Source: CAIQQQ01 sp040399685 (GTDB lineage Bacteria; Pseudomonadota; Alphaproteobacteria; Acetobacterales; Acetobacteraceae). Taken from it: a stretch of DNA of 64,000 nucleotides. A model generated the notes under the pieces. The model saw only the letters and a program-made list of their open reading frames with translations, had not been told where the DNA came from and did not search any database. The position numbers were made by a program, and so were the translations under genes. The stretch covers positions 62,001-126,000 of the forward strand of contig JBBART010000009.1 in NCBI GenBank assembly GCA_040399685.1, in the 5' to 3' direction. Positions within the stretch are counted from its first letter, which is position 1. Each line of letters opens with the position of its first letter. Of this stretch, positions 1 to 8,312 are shown in pieces.

Positions 1-506
1 GTCAGGCCGGTGAGCATCTCGTCGAGCAGCAGCACTTTCGGCTCGGTGGCCAGCGCACGGGCCACTTCCAGGCGACGTTTTTCCGCCGGGCTCAGCGAAT
101 GCGCCGGCGAATCGGCACGGTGCAGCAACCCGCAGAATTCCAGTGTCTCGTACGCCGCTTCCATCGCCTTTCGGGTAGCGGCGTGGCGGGCGAAGGCGCC
201 CACCATCACGTTCTCCAGCACCGTCATGCTCTCGAAGCTGCGCACCACCTGAAACGTTCGTGCGATGCCGGAAGCAGCGCAGACGAACGGCCCAGTGCCC
301 GAGACGCGCTTGCCGTCCAGCAGGATCTCGCCGGAATCCGGTGAAACCTCGCCCGAGATAGAGTTGAACAGCGACGTTTTGCCCGCCCCGTTGGGGCCAA
401 GCAGACCCAGGATCTCGCCCTGGGCCACATCGAAGCTGATATCCACATTGGCGGCCACGCCGCCAAAGCTTTTCGAGACGCCCCGAACCTCAAGCAGCGC
501 TGCCAT
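1..506 (-). CDS. livG: Branched-chain amino acid ABC transporter ATP-binding protein LivG (3' part beyond left edge)
   Basis: Cytoplasmic ATPase of a LIV-type amino acid importer, cut by the left edge so only about 168 N-terminal residues are visible. The start is the ATG at 504-506, giving MAALLEVRGVSKSFGG. A Walker A motif (GPNGAGKTS) follows near residue 35, and an LSPAEKRRLEVARAL signature and Walker B-like LLLDE lie near the cut. The insertion with FQVVRSFESMTVLENVMVG after the Q-loop is typical of LivG. It overlaps the end of livM by 17 bases and reads in the same direction, so it is the fourth gene of the livKHMG operon. livF would be expected just outside the window. The substrate may not be leucine, isoleucine or valine, because many alphaproteobacteria carry dozens of such systems for amides or aromatic compounds. 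Confidence 0.9.
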   Translation of the reverse strand, partial: MAALLEVRGVSKSFGGVAANVDISFDVAQGEILGLLGPNGAGKTSLFNSISGEVSPDSGEILLDGKRVSGTGPFVCAASGIARTFQVVRSFESMTVLENVMVGAFARHAATRKAMEAAYETLEFCGLLHRADSPAHSLSPAEKRRLEVARALATEPKVLLLDEMLTGL

Positions 507-1476
507 TGGTGCCTCGCTTGATCGAGAAGAGGCTGACAAGCCCCTGCGGCCGCAGCAGAGCCACTGCCATGATCAACACGCCATAGAGCATCAGATCCAC
601 GCCGCTGCCGGAACTTCCCAGATAGGAGCTGGACAGCTCGCGCAGCGGAATCAGCACGCAGGCGCCGATCAACGGCCCCCACAAAGTGCCCACCCCGCCA
701 AGCACCGCCGGCAGCGCGATCAGGATCGCGATCTGCCCGGACAGAATGCTGTCTGGATCGATATAGCCCACGTATTGCGCGAAAATCGCCCCGCCGATGC
801 CGGTGAAGAAACCACTGATCGCGGTGGCGATCATCTTGGACTGGAAGATCCGCACGCCCAGCGACCGCGCCGCGACCACATCGTCCTTCACCGCTCGCCA
901 CGCAAAGCCCCAGCGCGAGCCTTCGATCCACCAGGCCACCAGCCAGGTGACGGCCACAAACGTCAGCACCAGATACACATATGGCAATTTCGCCGTGCGG
1001 AACTGAAGGTTCAGGAAGCTCTCGCCCCGGAACGGAATGTAGATCCCGGACGATCCGCCGATCCAATCCCAGTTCAGCGCCAGCAGATAGCCGATCTCCT
1101 GCACCACCACCGTGGCGATGGCATAATAATGACCGGACAGGCGAAAACACGGCCAACCGACCAGCAGCGCCATCGCAGCGGCGAGCAACCCGCCGGCCAG
1201 CATGCCCACCGGCGGCGGGATATGCGGCCCCACGAACATCATGGTGGACACATAGGCGCCGACGCCGAAATACAGCGAATGGCCCAGCGAAATCTGGCCG
1301 CAATAGCCGCCCAGAATGTTCCACGCCTGCGACAGGCCGGCGAACAGCAGAGTGATGATGATGAGGTTGCGGGTGTAGACGTCACTGATGCCCAGCGGCA
1401 CCAGGATGAACACCAGCAGCAGCCCGGCCGCCACCAGCAACTCGCGGCGGCGCCTCAAACTTATCGAGTTCTGCAC
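490..1476 (-). CDS. livM: Branched-chain amino acid ABC transporter permease LivM
   Basis: Inner-membrane permease of the LIV-type importer, 328 residues, with about eight to ten hydrophobic segments. The conserved stretches ISLGHSLYFGVGAY and GGVGTLWGPLIGA belong to the LivM family (the EAA-like loop lies in the second). The start is a GTG at 1474-1476, which overlaps the last base of the livH stop codon, so the two permeases are probably translationally coupled. The N-terminal charged stretch (RRRR at about residue 8) precedes the first membrane segment. It forms the pore together with LivH. Family assignment is firm, substrate is not known. Confidence 0.92.
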   Translation of the reverse strand: MQNSISLRRRRELLVAAGLLLVFILVPLGISDVYTRNLIIITLLFAGLSQAWNILGGYCGQISLGHSLYFGVGAYVSTMMFVGPHIPPPVGMLAGGLLAAAMALLVGWPCFRLSGHYYAIATVVVQEIGYLLALNWDWIGGSSGIYIPFRGESFLNLQFRTAKLPYVYLVLTFVAVTWLVAWWIEGSRWGFAWRAVKDDVVAARSLGVRIFQSKMIATAISGFFTGIGGAIFAQYVGYIDPDSILSGQIAILIALPAVLGGVGTLWGPLIGACVLIPLRELSSSYLGSSGSGVDLMLYGVLIMAVALLRPQGLVSLFSIKRGTNGSAA

Positions 1477-2351
1477 TAGATCTTCCCGAACAGGCCGCGT
1501 GGGCGGAACATCAGCACGGCGAGGTAGATCGCGAACATGCCCACCTGCTTCAGCGACGGCTCCAGCAGTTGCGCCGTGATGGCCTCCACCTCGCCGATCA
1601 ACAGCCCGGCCGCCAGCGCGCCGATCATCGAGCCGAACCCGCCCAAAGCCACCGTCACATACGCAATCAGCGCGAAATTGGCGCCCACATTGGGCGACAC
1701 GTAATAGAACCCGGCCAGCATCACGCCGGCCACGCCGACGGTGGCAGACCCAAGCCCCCAGCCCAGCGCAAAGATTCGGTCCCGATCGATGCCGATCAGC
1801 GCCACCGCCTCACGGTCCTCGCGCGTTGCCTCCAGCGCGCGGCCGAACTCGGTGCGGTTGATGGCCAGCAGGATGCCGAACGCCGCCAGGCACACCAGGC
1901 TCGCCGCCACCTGCGGCAACGGCAGGTACACGCCGTAGATGTTGGCGGTGCGGTTGGCCAGCCAGGAGCTGGTGATGGAGCGGAACTCGCCGCCATAAAC
2001 CATCTGCGCGAACCCGCGGATGAAGATGGCCAGCCCGAACGTGGCAAAGATCTGCACCATGCCCTTGTTGAACCGCACCTCCAGCGCGCGGGATATCAGC
2101 AGGCGGTAGATGGCAACCCCGATGCCGAACATCAGCGCCGCCACGATTGGCAGCAGGATGAGCGGGTCCAGCCCGCTCACCTGCCACAGCGTGAACACGG
2201 CATACATGGCCACCATCATCAACTCGCCATGGGCGAAATTAACAACGTCCATGAGGCCGAAGATAAGGCTGAGACCGGCCGCGACCAGCGCATAGATCAG
2301 CCCCATTAGCAGGCCGCTGATCACGACCTGCAAGATGGCATCAAGCGTCAT
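1476..2351 (-). CDS. livH: Branched-chain amino acid ABC transporter permease LivH
   Basis: Second inner-membrane permease of the importer, 291 residues, ATG start. The family signatures GLIYALVAAGLSLIFGLMDVVNFAHGELMM near the N-terminus (residues about 16-46) and ALGGFGSMIGALAAGLLIGEVE near residue 240 are both present. It ends with PRGLFGK, the usual LivH tail. It lies three bases after the solute-binding protein gene and overlaps livM by one base, consistent with one operon transcribed livK-livH-livM-livG. The EAA-like loop around residues 235-255 would contact the ATPases LivG and LivF. Confidence 0.93.
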   Translation of the reverse strand: MTLDAILQVVISGLLMGLIYALVAAGLSLIFGLMDVVNFAHGELMMVAMYAVFTLWQVSGLDPLILLPIVAALMFGIGVAIYRLLISRALEVRFNKGMVQIFATFGLAIFIRGFAQMVYGGEFRSITSSWLANRTANIYGVYLPLPQVAASLVCLAAFGILLAINRTEFGRALEATREDREAVALIGIDRDRIFALGWGLGSATVGVAGVMLAGFYYVSPNVGANFALIAYVTVALGGFGSMIGALAAGLLIGEVEAITAQLLEPSLKQVGMFAIYLAVLMFRPRGLFGKI

Positions 2352-2354
2352 GGA

Positions 2355-3593
2355 TTACGGACCAACGCCCCAGACGGCATCCTGAACGGCCACGTCAAAC
2401 GGCCAGATGGTGTGATAGACGCCGCCGGTGATCTGCTGGATGACAGGCGTGCCCTTGGTGTTCTGCCCGGTCTCGTCGAACTTCACGCCGGCCCACGGCA
2501 TAATGGTCTCGCTGCCCTTCACATCGGTTGCCACCAGCGCCTTGCGGATATCCTCGGGCTTGACGGAGCCGGCGCGGTTGATGGCATCCACCAGCACCAC
2601 GAGGGCGGTGATGTCGCGCGACGTGTTGTCGTTCAAATCCTTGTTGTTGCGGGCCTTGTAGAGCGCATTCACAGGCGCGATGGCAGGGCGTGATTTCACG
2701 GCATCCAGCGCGAAGGACGAACGGCTCATGCCGCCCTCGGCCAGCGCGCCGGCGCCGGTCAGGAACGCCTGCTCCTGGAAGCCCGCAGCCTGCGCCATGA
2801 TCGCCTTCGGCTTGTAGCCGATCTCGTTCATCGCCTTCAGGATCAGGATCGCATCGGAGGTGTAGGATGACGGCATCAGCACGTCCGCATTCGCCGCCTT
2901 CAGCTTCTGCGCCTCGGCCGAGAGCGACGGCGAGTTGGCGCGGTATTTGATGTCGGCCGCCACCGTCACCTTGGTATCGCCGGCGAGCTTGCGCTGGACG
3001 TTCGAGCTGTCGGTGCCGAAGATGCTGTCTTCGTAGAACAGGGCCACCGACCCCACCTTGTGGCCGGTTTTTTCGCCCTCGTCCTTGAAGAACTGGAACA
3101 TCGCGGCCGTGAACATCTCGTCATGCGGGCTGGTGCGGAAGAACCACTTCAGCCCGCGCTGGTTCAGGCTGGGCGAGGAGTTGTCGGCCGACATGTAAGG
3201 CACTTCGTACCGCTCGGTCACCTGGCTGATGGTGGCGGCGGTGGCAGAGGTGTAGCTGCCGATGATCGCGATGGCATGTTCCTGCGTGATCAGGCGCTCG
3301 GTTTCGGCGCGGGCCTTTTGCGGATCGGCCTGGCTGTCGGCGAACACGATGCGGATCTTGGCGCCGCCGAGGCGATCCAGCCCGCCGCCCTTGCCCATGA
3401 GCATCGGAATTTCGGGGTGGGTGGAGTTGATGATCTCCACCGCCGTCTCATACGCGGCCTTGGCGTCCAGCCCCACGGGGGCGCTGTTGCCGGTCAGCGG
3501 ATAGACCGCGCCGATGACGATATCGTCAGCCGCACGGGCCTGCCCAGCACCGAGCACGAGCGTGGCTGCTGCGAGATATCCGAAAAGCTTCAT
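2355..3593 (-). CDS. Periplasmic branched-chain amino acid-type ABC substrate-binding protein
   Basis: Type I periplasmic binding protein (Peripla_BP_6 family) that captures the substrate for the LivHMG permease, 412 residues. The start at ATG 3591-3593 is preferred over the open upstream frame because an AGGAGAT ribosome-binding site lies 7-8 bases before it. The first 21 residues form a Sec signal peptide with cleavage expected after GQARA. The mature part begins ADDIVIGAVYPLTG, the standard opening of the family, and residues near TSATAATISQV form part of the ligand pocket. It is the first gene of the operon. The ligand cannot be told from sequence. Amino acids, amides and aromatic acids are all handled by this family. 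Confidence 0.88.
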   Translation of the reverse strand: MKLFGYLAAATLVLGAGQARAADDIVIGAVYPLTGNSAPVGLDAKAAYETAVEIINSTHPEIPMLMGKGGGLDRLGGAKIRIVFADSQADPQKARAETERLITQEHAIAIIGSYTSATAATISQVTERYEVPYMSADNSSPSLNQRGLKWFFRTSPHDEMFTAAMFQFFKDEGEKTGHKVGSVALFYEDSIFGTDSSNVQRKLAGDTKVTVAADIKYRANSPSLSAEAQKLKAANADVLMPSSYTSDAILILKAMNEIGYKPKAIMAQAAGFQEQAFLTGAGALAEGGMSRSSFALDAVKSRPAIAPVNALYKARNNKDLNDNTSRDITALVVLVDAINRAGSVKPEDIRKALVATDVKGSETIMPWAGVKFDETGQNTKGTPVIQQITGGVYHTIWPFDVAVQDAVWGVGP

Positions 3594-3707
3594 GGGTGGG
3601 ATCTCCTGTTCGAAACGGTACAAAGCACACGCCATGCCATCGCGGCAGGCGGGTCATACTTTTGGTATGGCAAGCATGCACTGTCCGCAGAGCGCCGCAA
3701 GATGCGA

Positions 3708-4508
3708 TCAGGAGCCAATCTTCAATGGCGACACCAACCCACGCAGGCAGGCCACCACCGAAAGTGGTGTCAGCCGCCCGGTGCGGGGATTGCTATCGCT
3801 CGGAACATTTTCAACGGTCATCACCAACCGCGCCGCATCGGACTCGACATGGATGGTGTGAATGTTGCGCGTCACACCCGGATCGCACCAGATTCGCACA
3901 TGGGTACGCTGCGGCCCGATTCCGGCCAGCGCCAGGGCAGCGGCCACGTTCACTTTGGCGGGAAACCCTGCCGCCGCGTCCAGCGCGTTGCCCTCGAAAA
4001 TGACAGTGGGTGATGTGATCGCCAGCACATCGATGCTGTGCAGCGCCAGATAGGGCGCCCCCACCAAGCCGCGCGGGGCTTTGCGGGTTTCGATGGTGAT
4101 GCTGGACACCCCCCCCTCCGCACAGGCCCGGACAGCGTCCAGCCCCAGCAGAGCGCCCGTGGGCACCACGATTCGCGCCCCGGTGGCCCGAGCGCGGTCA
4201 ATCAGGTGCATGCGCGTCAGCAATGCGCCGACAGAACTGGGAATGAAAATTCGCCCGGCATCGATGGCGGGCACCGCCACGCCGTCAAACACGCTGGCGG
4301 GGGCGGCCTCGACCACGATATCGGCGCGGGCGAGACCTTCGAGATCCACGATCTCCGGCGGGTTGGCGAAATCCTGGACGGTGCGGCGGGCGCGATCCAG
4401 ATCACGGGCGCTCACAGCAACCAACTTCAGTCCCTCGATGCCCGCATCAAGCCTGCTGGCCAGTTCGAGGCCGATGGCGCCGAGGCCGGCGATAAAGACG
4501 GTCAGCAT
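3708..4508 (-). CDS. nadX: L-aspartate dehydrogenase (NadX-type)
   Basis: Predicted NAD(P)-dependent aspartate dehydrogenase, 266 residues, converting L-aspartate to iminoaspartate (first step of NAD synthesis when coupled to quinolinate synthase) or the reverse amination. A Rossmann motif GLGAIG begins at residue 9, and the C-terminal half has the family motif DPGVTRNIHTIHVESD, whose histidine is the catalytic residue in characterised homologues. FIPSSVGAL and PTGALLGLDAV match the DUF108 domain. It stands alone between the liv operon and tRNA-His, with neither nadA nor nadC in view, so a role outside NAD synthesis is possible. Start ATG at 4506-4508. Confidence 0.85.
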   Translation of the reverse strand: MLTVFIAGLGAIGLELASRLDAGIEGLKLVAVSARDLDRARRTVQDFANPPEIVDLEGLARADIVVEAAPASVFDGVAVPAIDAGRIFIPSSVGALLTRMHLIDRARATGARIVVPTGALLGLDAVRACAEGGVSSITIETRKAPRGLVGAPYLALHSIDVLAITSPTVIFEGNALDAAAGFPAKVNVAAALALAGIGPQRTHVRIWCDPGVTRNIHTIHVESDAARLVMTVENVPSDSNPRTGRLTPLSVVACLRGLVSPLKIGS

Positions 4509-4536
4509 GCGAATATGTTCATGTAAGGGTCTTCCC

Positions 4537-4612
4537 TGGGGCGATCGACGGGTCTCGAACCCGCGACATCCAAGACCACAACCTGGCGCTCTACCAACTG
4601 AGCTACGACCGC
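4537..4612 (-). tRNA. tRNA-His (anticodon GTG)
   Basis: A cloverleaf on the minus strand. Acceptor arm GCGGTCG (from 4612 downwards) pairs with CGATCGC (4547-4541), with one G-U pair. The D arm contains AGCTCAGTTGGTAGAGC, the anticodon loop is TTGTGGT with GTG as anticodon, and the T arm carries GGGTTCGAGACCC. The 3' CCA is encoded (4539-4537). Position 73 is C and the base before position 1 is G, the G-1:C73 pair specific to histidine tRNA. It lies between nadX and an aminotransferase gene. Confidence 0.96.
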
Positions 4613-4629
4613 CACAGGGGAGGCGGTTC

Positions 4630-5820
4630 CTACGCCGAAGCTGTGGTGGACGTCAATGCGTCTGCAGAAAATAGTCTGGCCAAACGTGCCAGCGCTTCGT
4701 CCAGCACCTCGAACTTCTTGCAGAACGCGAAGCGGGCGTAGTGGCCTGGCGCCTCCCCTTCGTAGAACGCGCTGACGGGAATCGCCGTCACTTTCGCGAA
4801 TTGGGTGATGTGGCGGCAGAAGGCCACGTCGTCGCCGACAAAGCCGAGCGGAGTGAAATCGGCGGTCACGAAATAGCTGCCCTGGGCGGGCAGAACGCGG
4901 AAACCGATCTTGGTCAGACCCGCCGACAGCCGGTCCCGCCGCGCTGCGAGATCGGCGCCGAGGGCCGCGAAATAGGCATCGTCCTTGCCCAGGCCGACCG
5001 CCACAGCGCGTTGCAGATTGGGCGGCGTGGTGAAGGTGAGATTTTGATGCGCCTTCGCCACGATGGACACGAGGGCGGCCGGGCCGCTGACATAGCCGAT
5101 CTTCCAACCGGTCAGGGAGAACGTCTTGCCGGCCGAGCCGATTCGCAAGCAGCGCTCGCGCATGCCCGGCAGCGTCATCAGCGGAATGTGCTTGCAGCCA
5201 TCAAAGATCAGATGCTCGTAAACCTCGTCGCACACCGCATAGGCGTCATGCTTCACCAGAAGGTCGGCGATGAAGGTCAGTTCGGCCAGGGTGAACACCT
5301 TGCCGGTGGGGTTCATCGGCGTGTTCAGCAGAATGCATTTGGTCTTGGGGCCGAACGCCGCCGCAAGTTCCGCGCGCGGCAGATCCCAATGCGGCGGCTG
5401 CAGCCGCACCATGCGCGGAATGGCACCCAGCAGGCGCACCACGGGCAGATAGGTGTCGTAAAGCGGCTCGATCAGCACCACCTCGTCGCCGGGATTGAGC
5501 AGCGCCATCAGGCTGGCGGTGATTGCTTCAGTGGCGCCGGAGGTGACGCAGACCTCGGTCGCCGGGTCCAGATCGATGCCGTAGAAGCGCTTGTTGGCCT
5601 GCGCCACCGCGGCGCGCAGTTCGGGCACGCCGGTCAGCGGCGGATATTGGTTGCGGTTGTCGAGCAGCGCCGCAGCAGCTGCCTGCACCACGTCGGCCGG
5701 CCCCTCGGTGTCCGGAAAGCCCTGGCCAAGATTGATGGCGCCGTGCTCGTTCGCCAGGGCGGACATCACCGTGAAGATCGTGGTGCCCATGTTGGCGAGC
5801 AACTCATTCGGCGTTTTCAT
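4630..5820 (-). CDS. PLP-dependent class I/II aminotransferase (YbdL / kynurenine aminotransferase-like)
   Basis: Cytosolic fold-type I aminotransferase of about 396 residues. The start ATG at 5818-5820 (MKTPNELLANMG) is chosen because family similarity begins there (AINLGQGFPDTEGP at about residue 28). The schiff-base lysine is K232 in SAGKTFSLTGWKIGY, and NTPMNPTGKV (about residue 166) and CDEVYEHLIFDG (about 198) are the usual PLP-contact motifs. The pattern is closest to the methionine/kynurenine/glutamine aminotransferase group. Substrate specificity is not determinable from sequence. It is a single-gene unit flanked by tRNA-His and the divergent glnB region. Confidence 0.85.
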   Translation of the reverse strand: MKTPNELLANMGTTIFTVMSALANEHGAINLGQGFPDTEGPADVVQAAAAALLDNRNQYPPLTGVPELRAAVAQANKRFYGIDLDPATEVCVTSGATEAITASLMALLNPGDEVVLIEPLYDTYLPVVRLLGAIPRMVRLQPPHWDLPRAELAAAFGPKTKCILLNTPMNPTGKVFTLAELTFIADLLVKHDAYAVCDEVYEHLIFDGCKHIPLMTLPGMRERCLRIGSAGKTFSLTGWKIGYVSGPAALVSIVAKAHQNLTFTTPPNLQRAVAVGLGKDDAYFAALGADLAARRDRLSAGLTKIGFRVLPAQGSYFVTADFTPLGFVGDDVAFCRHITQFAKVTAIPVSAFYEGEAPGHYARFAFCKKFEVLDEALARLARLFSADALTSTTASA

Positions 5821-6164
5821 GCTGCGTGGTCCCTGGCCCAGAATTGTCCGTCGTGACGGCCGCATATTATGCGATAAACCGCCAACTGGTTCAACACATG
5901 GTCGCCAAATCGGCCAGCGCCAGCGGCTCATCGACACGTGCCTGTTTTCCGGTCATTCCGGATCGTGCCGGATTTCACCAAAATGCCAAAAATCGATGCA
6001 ATTTCCGCCTATTGCGCGAGCGGCGCCACTGCCTGGGACCACAACAAGGCCGGATTGCGATATGGCACGCGTCATGCAACCCTTTGACACCGAACTCCTG
6101 ATCCGGGATGGACGGTGCTTGGGAATTAAGGGAGGCGCCCGGCTCAGCCGGGCTCAGGACGGAT
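5821..6164. other. Divergent intergenic region (aminotransferase / glnB)
   Basis: This 344-base gap separates the aminotransferase gene (minus) from glnB (plus). The only element supported is the sigma-54-type promoter near 6063-6078. No convincing NtrC dyad or RNA gene was seen. A possible small frame with no ribosome-binding site was not accepted. Confidence 0.7.
6063..6078 (+). promoter_or_regulatory. Sigma-54 (RpoN) -24/-12 promoter of glnB-glnA
   Basis: TGGCACGCGTCATGCA matches the -24/-12 consensus TGGCACG-N4-TTGCA with one change (ATGC for TTGC). The invariant GG (6064-6065) and GC (6076-6077) are exactly 10 bases apart, as sigma-54 requires. Transcription would begin near 6089, about 75 bases before the glnB start codon. 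RpoN/NtrC control of glnB-glnA is established in several alphaproteobacteria. I did not find a clear NtrC enhancer pair upstream. Confidence 0.72.
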
Positions 6165-6503
6165 ATGAAAAAGATCGAAGCGGTCATCAAACCGTTTAAG
6201 CTGGACGAAGTGAAGGACGCCCTTCACGAAGTGGGCCTGCAGGGGATCACGGTGGTCGAGGCCAAGGGCTTCGGGCGCCAGAAAGGCCACACGGAGCTGT
6301 ATCGCGGCGCCGAATACGTGGTCGATTTTCTGCCGAAGGTGAAGATCGAAGTCGTGTGCGACGACGATATGGTGGAACGCGCGGTCGAAGCGATCACCAA
6401 CGCCGCCCGCACCGGCCGCATCGGTGACGGGAAGATCTTCGTCAGCACCATCGAGGAAGTGGTGCGCATCCGCACCGGCGAACGCGGTCAGGACGCTATC
6501 TGA
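6165..6503 (+). CDS. glnB: Nitrogen regulatory protein P-II
   Basis: Trimeric signalling protein, 112 residues, that reports glutamine, 2-oxoglutarate and ATP/ADP status to glutamine synthetase adenylylation and NtrB/NtrC. The start at ATG 6165-6167 gives the canonical MKKIEAVIKPFKLDEVKDAL. The T-loop tyrosine that GlnD uridylylates is Y51 in ELYRGAEYVV. The C-terminal signature TGRIGDGKIFV (about residues 83-93) is intact. It is followed 125 bases later by glnA and preceded by a sigma-54-type promoter. Position next to glnA favours the name glnB over glnK (no amtB in view). Confidence 0.95.
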   Translation: MKKIEAVIKPFKLDEVKDALHEVGLQGITVVEAKGFGRQKGHTELYRGAEYVVDFLPKVKIEVVCDDDMVERAVEAITNAARTGRIGDGKIFVSTIEEVVRIRTGERGQDAI

Positions 6504-6585
6504 CCGCAGCGGCTATTTGAATTTCGGCCCGGGCACGCTGCCCTGGCCGTTCCCGGGGCCGCGTTGTGCGACCCCAATCCTGGTG

Positions 6586-6612
6586 CCGTGAGCAGACCTC
6601 ACGGGATTTTTT
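6586..6612 (+). terminator. Intrinsic terminator or attenuator between glnB and glnA
   Basis: A stem of CCGTGAG (6586-6592) and CTCACGG (6598-6604) around a 5-base loop is followed by GA and six T residues (6607-6612). It ends only 16 bases before the glnA start, and the glnA ribosome-binding site GAGGGA begins right after the T run. It could end glnB transcripts, reduce glnA expression, or serve as an RNA-processing or attenuation site. Confidence 0.65.
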
Positions 6613-6628
6613 CGAGGGACATAGTGGT

Positions 6629-8062
6629 ATGGCAAAGAAAGCCAGCGAGACGAACAAGTCGATCGACAAGGTTCTCGAGATGATCAAGGAGCACGGCGTC
6701 GAGTTCGTCGACCTGCGCTTCACCGATCCGCGCGGCAAGTGGCAGCACACCGCCCAGCACATCTCCACGATGGGCGAAGAAGCGTTCAAAGACGGGATCA
6801 TGTTCGACGGTTCGTCGATCGCCGGCTGGAAGGCGATCAACGAGAGCGACATGATCCTGATGCCGGATCCTGAGACCGCAGTGCTCGACCCGTTCGCAGC
6901 CAAGCCGTCGCTGATCATCTTCTGCGACATCTATGAGCCTTCGACCGGCCAGCCCTACGCCCGCGACCCGCGCAGCACCGCCAAGAAGGCGACCGCCTAC
7001 GTGAAGTCCACCGGCGTCGGTGACAGCGTCTCGGTCGGCGCCGAAGCTGAATTCTTCATCTTCGACAACGTCCAGTTCGGCACCGGCGGCAATTTCGGCA
7101 CCTACAAGATCGATTCGATCGAAGGTCCCGGCGCCAACATGAAGGACTACCCCGAGGGCAACATGGGCCATCGCCCAGGCATCAAGGGCGGCTACTTCCC
7201 CGTGCCGCCCGTTGACACCGAGAGCGACCTGCGCGCCGAAATGCTGTCCGCCATGGGCGAGATGGGCCTGCCGATCGAGAAGCACCACCACGAAGTGGCG
7301 CAGAGCCAGCACGAACTCGGCACCAAGTTCGGCAGCCTGCTGACCATGGCCGACCAGATGCAGATCTATAAGTACTGCGTCCACAACGTCGCTCACAGCT
7401 ATGGCAAGACGGCCACCTTCATGCCGAAGCCGATCTTCGGCGACAACGGCTCGGGCATGCACACGCATTTCTCGATCTGGAAGGGCGCCACCCCGCTGTT
7501 CGCTGGCAACGGCTATGCCGACCTGTCCGAGATGTGCCTCTACTTCATCGGCGGCGTCATCAAGCACGCCAAGGCCGTGAACGCGTTCACGAACCCGTCG
7601 ACGAACAGCTACAAGCGCCTGATCCCGGGCTTCGAAGCCCCGGTGTTGCTGGCTTACTCGGCCCGCAACCGTTCGGCTTCGTGCCGCATTCCGTACACGA
7701 CCAATCCGAAGGCCAAGCGCGTGGAAGTTCGCTTCCCTGACGCGACCGCCAACCCATACCTGGCCTACTCGGCCCTGCTGATGGCCGGCATGGACGGGAT
7801 CATCAACAAGATCCATCCGGGCGAGCCGATGGACAAGGACCTGTACGATCTGCCCCCCGAGGAACTGAAGGGCATCCCGACCGTCTGTGGCTCGCTTCGC
7901 GAAGCCCTGGGCGCGCTGGCTGCCGATCACGACTTCCTGCTGGCCGGCGACGTGTTCAGCAAGGAACAGATCGAGAGCTATATCGAACTGAAATGGTCGG
8001 AAGTGTATCGCTTCGAACACACGCCGCACCCGGTTGAGTTCGAAATGTACTACTCGGCTTGA
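6629..8062 (+). CDS. glnA: Type I glutamine synthetase
   Basis: Dodecameric glutamine synthetase (glutamate + ammonia + ATP to glutamine), about 477 residues. The start ATG 6629-6631 is supported by GAGGGA about 10 bases upstream. Family motifs in order: MFDGSSIAGW (about 58-67), EAEFFIFD (139-146), the ATP loop KPIFGDNGSGMHTHFS (267-282), NPSTNSYKRLIPGFEAPV, and NRSASCRIPY. The adenylylation tyrosine is Y406 in DKDLYDLPPEE, so GlnE/P-II control is expected. It forms a unit with glnB. Confidence 0.97.
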   Translation: MAKKASETNKSIDKVLEMIKEHGVEFVDLRFTDPRGKWQHTAQHISTMGEEAFKDGIMFDGSSIAGWKAINESDMILMPDPETAVLDPFAAKPSLIIFCDIYEPSTGQPYARDPRSTAKKATAYVKSTGVGDSVSVGAEAEFFIFDNVQFGTGGNFGTYKIDSIEGPGANMKDYPEGNMGHRPGIKGGYFPVPPVDTESDLRAEMLSAMGEMGLPIEKHHHEVAQSQHELGTKFGSLLTMADQMQIYKYCVHNVAHSYGKTATFMPKPIFGDNGSGMHTHFSIWKGATPLFAGNGYADLSEMCLYFIGGVIKHAKAVNAFTNPSTNSYKRLIPGFEAPVLLAYSARNRSASCRIPYTTNPKAKRVEVRFPDATANPYLAYSALLMAGMDGIINKIHPGEPMDKDLYDLPPEELKGIPTVCGSLREALGALAADHDFLLAGDVFSKEQIESYIELKWSEVYRFEHTPHPVEFEMYYSA

Positions 8063-8088
8063 TCTTACCGATCTCGCCGCCTGAAAGG

Positions 8089-8128
8089 GGCTGCCGGTCT
8101 CCCGCAAGGGAAGGCCGGCAGCCTTTTT
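8089..8128 (+). terminator. Rho-independent terminator of glnA
   Basis: GGCTGCCGG (8089-8097) pairs with CCGGCAGCC (8115-8123) and is followed by a T run (8124-8128). It lies 26 bases after the glnA stop codon. Confidence 0.88.
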
Positions 8129-8147
8129 AGTTTTGAGCGATCAAGGT

Positions 8148-8270
8148 CTTCTTTTTCTGAAGAAAAAGAAGCAAAAAGACTTTCATTCATTTCGGTGCGT
8201 AGCGCGGTAGATGCTGCGCCACACGACTGAATTCATGAAGTTTTTTGGTTCTTTTTTTCAAAAAAGAACC
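8148..8270 (+). repeat. Bipartite hairpin repeat, copy 1
   Basis: First of five related AT-rich elements. Left palindrome: CTTCTTTTTCT (8148-8158), GA, AGAAAAAGAAG (8161-8171). Right palindrome: GGTTCTTTTTT (8247-8257), TC, AAAAAAGAACC (8260-8270). Between them, CAAAAAGACTTTCATTCAT next to the left hairpin is nearly complementary to ATGAAGTTTTTT next to the right one. The inner spacer is GC-rich and unlike the other copies. It follows a normal glnA terminator, so it is not needed to end that transcript. Confidence 0.9.
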
Positions 8271-8312
8271 GCTCCCCTAACCTTTAGGCTCTGACGTCGG
8301 GCGTTGCCCGAT

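Noticed and set aside
3594..3707. CATAC-TTTTG-GTATG dyad upstream of the liv operon
   Set aside because: Arms are only five bases long and such dyads are expected by chance.
8148..8270. Reading the AT-rich element as a simple rho-independent terminator
   Set aside because: Stems have very low GC content, are not followed by U runs in the sense direction, and copies 1 and 2 already follow a proper terminator or hairpin.
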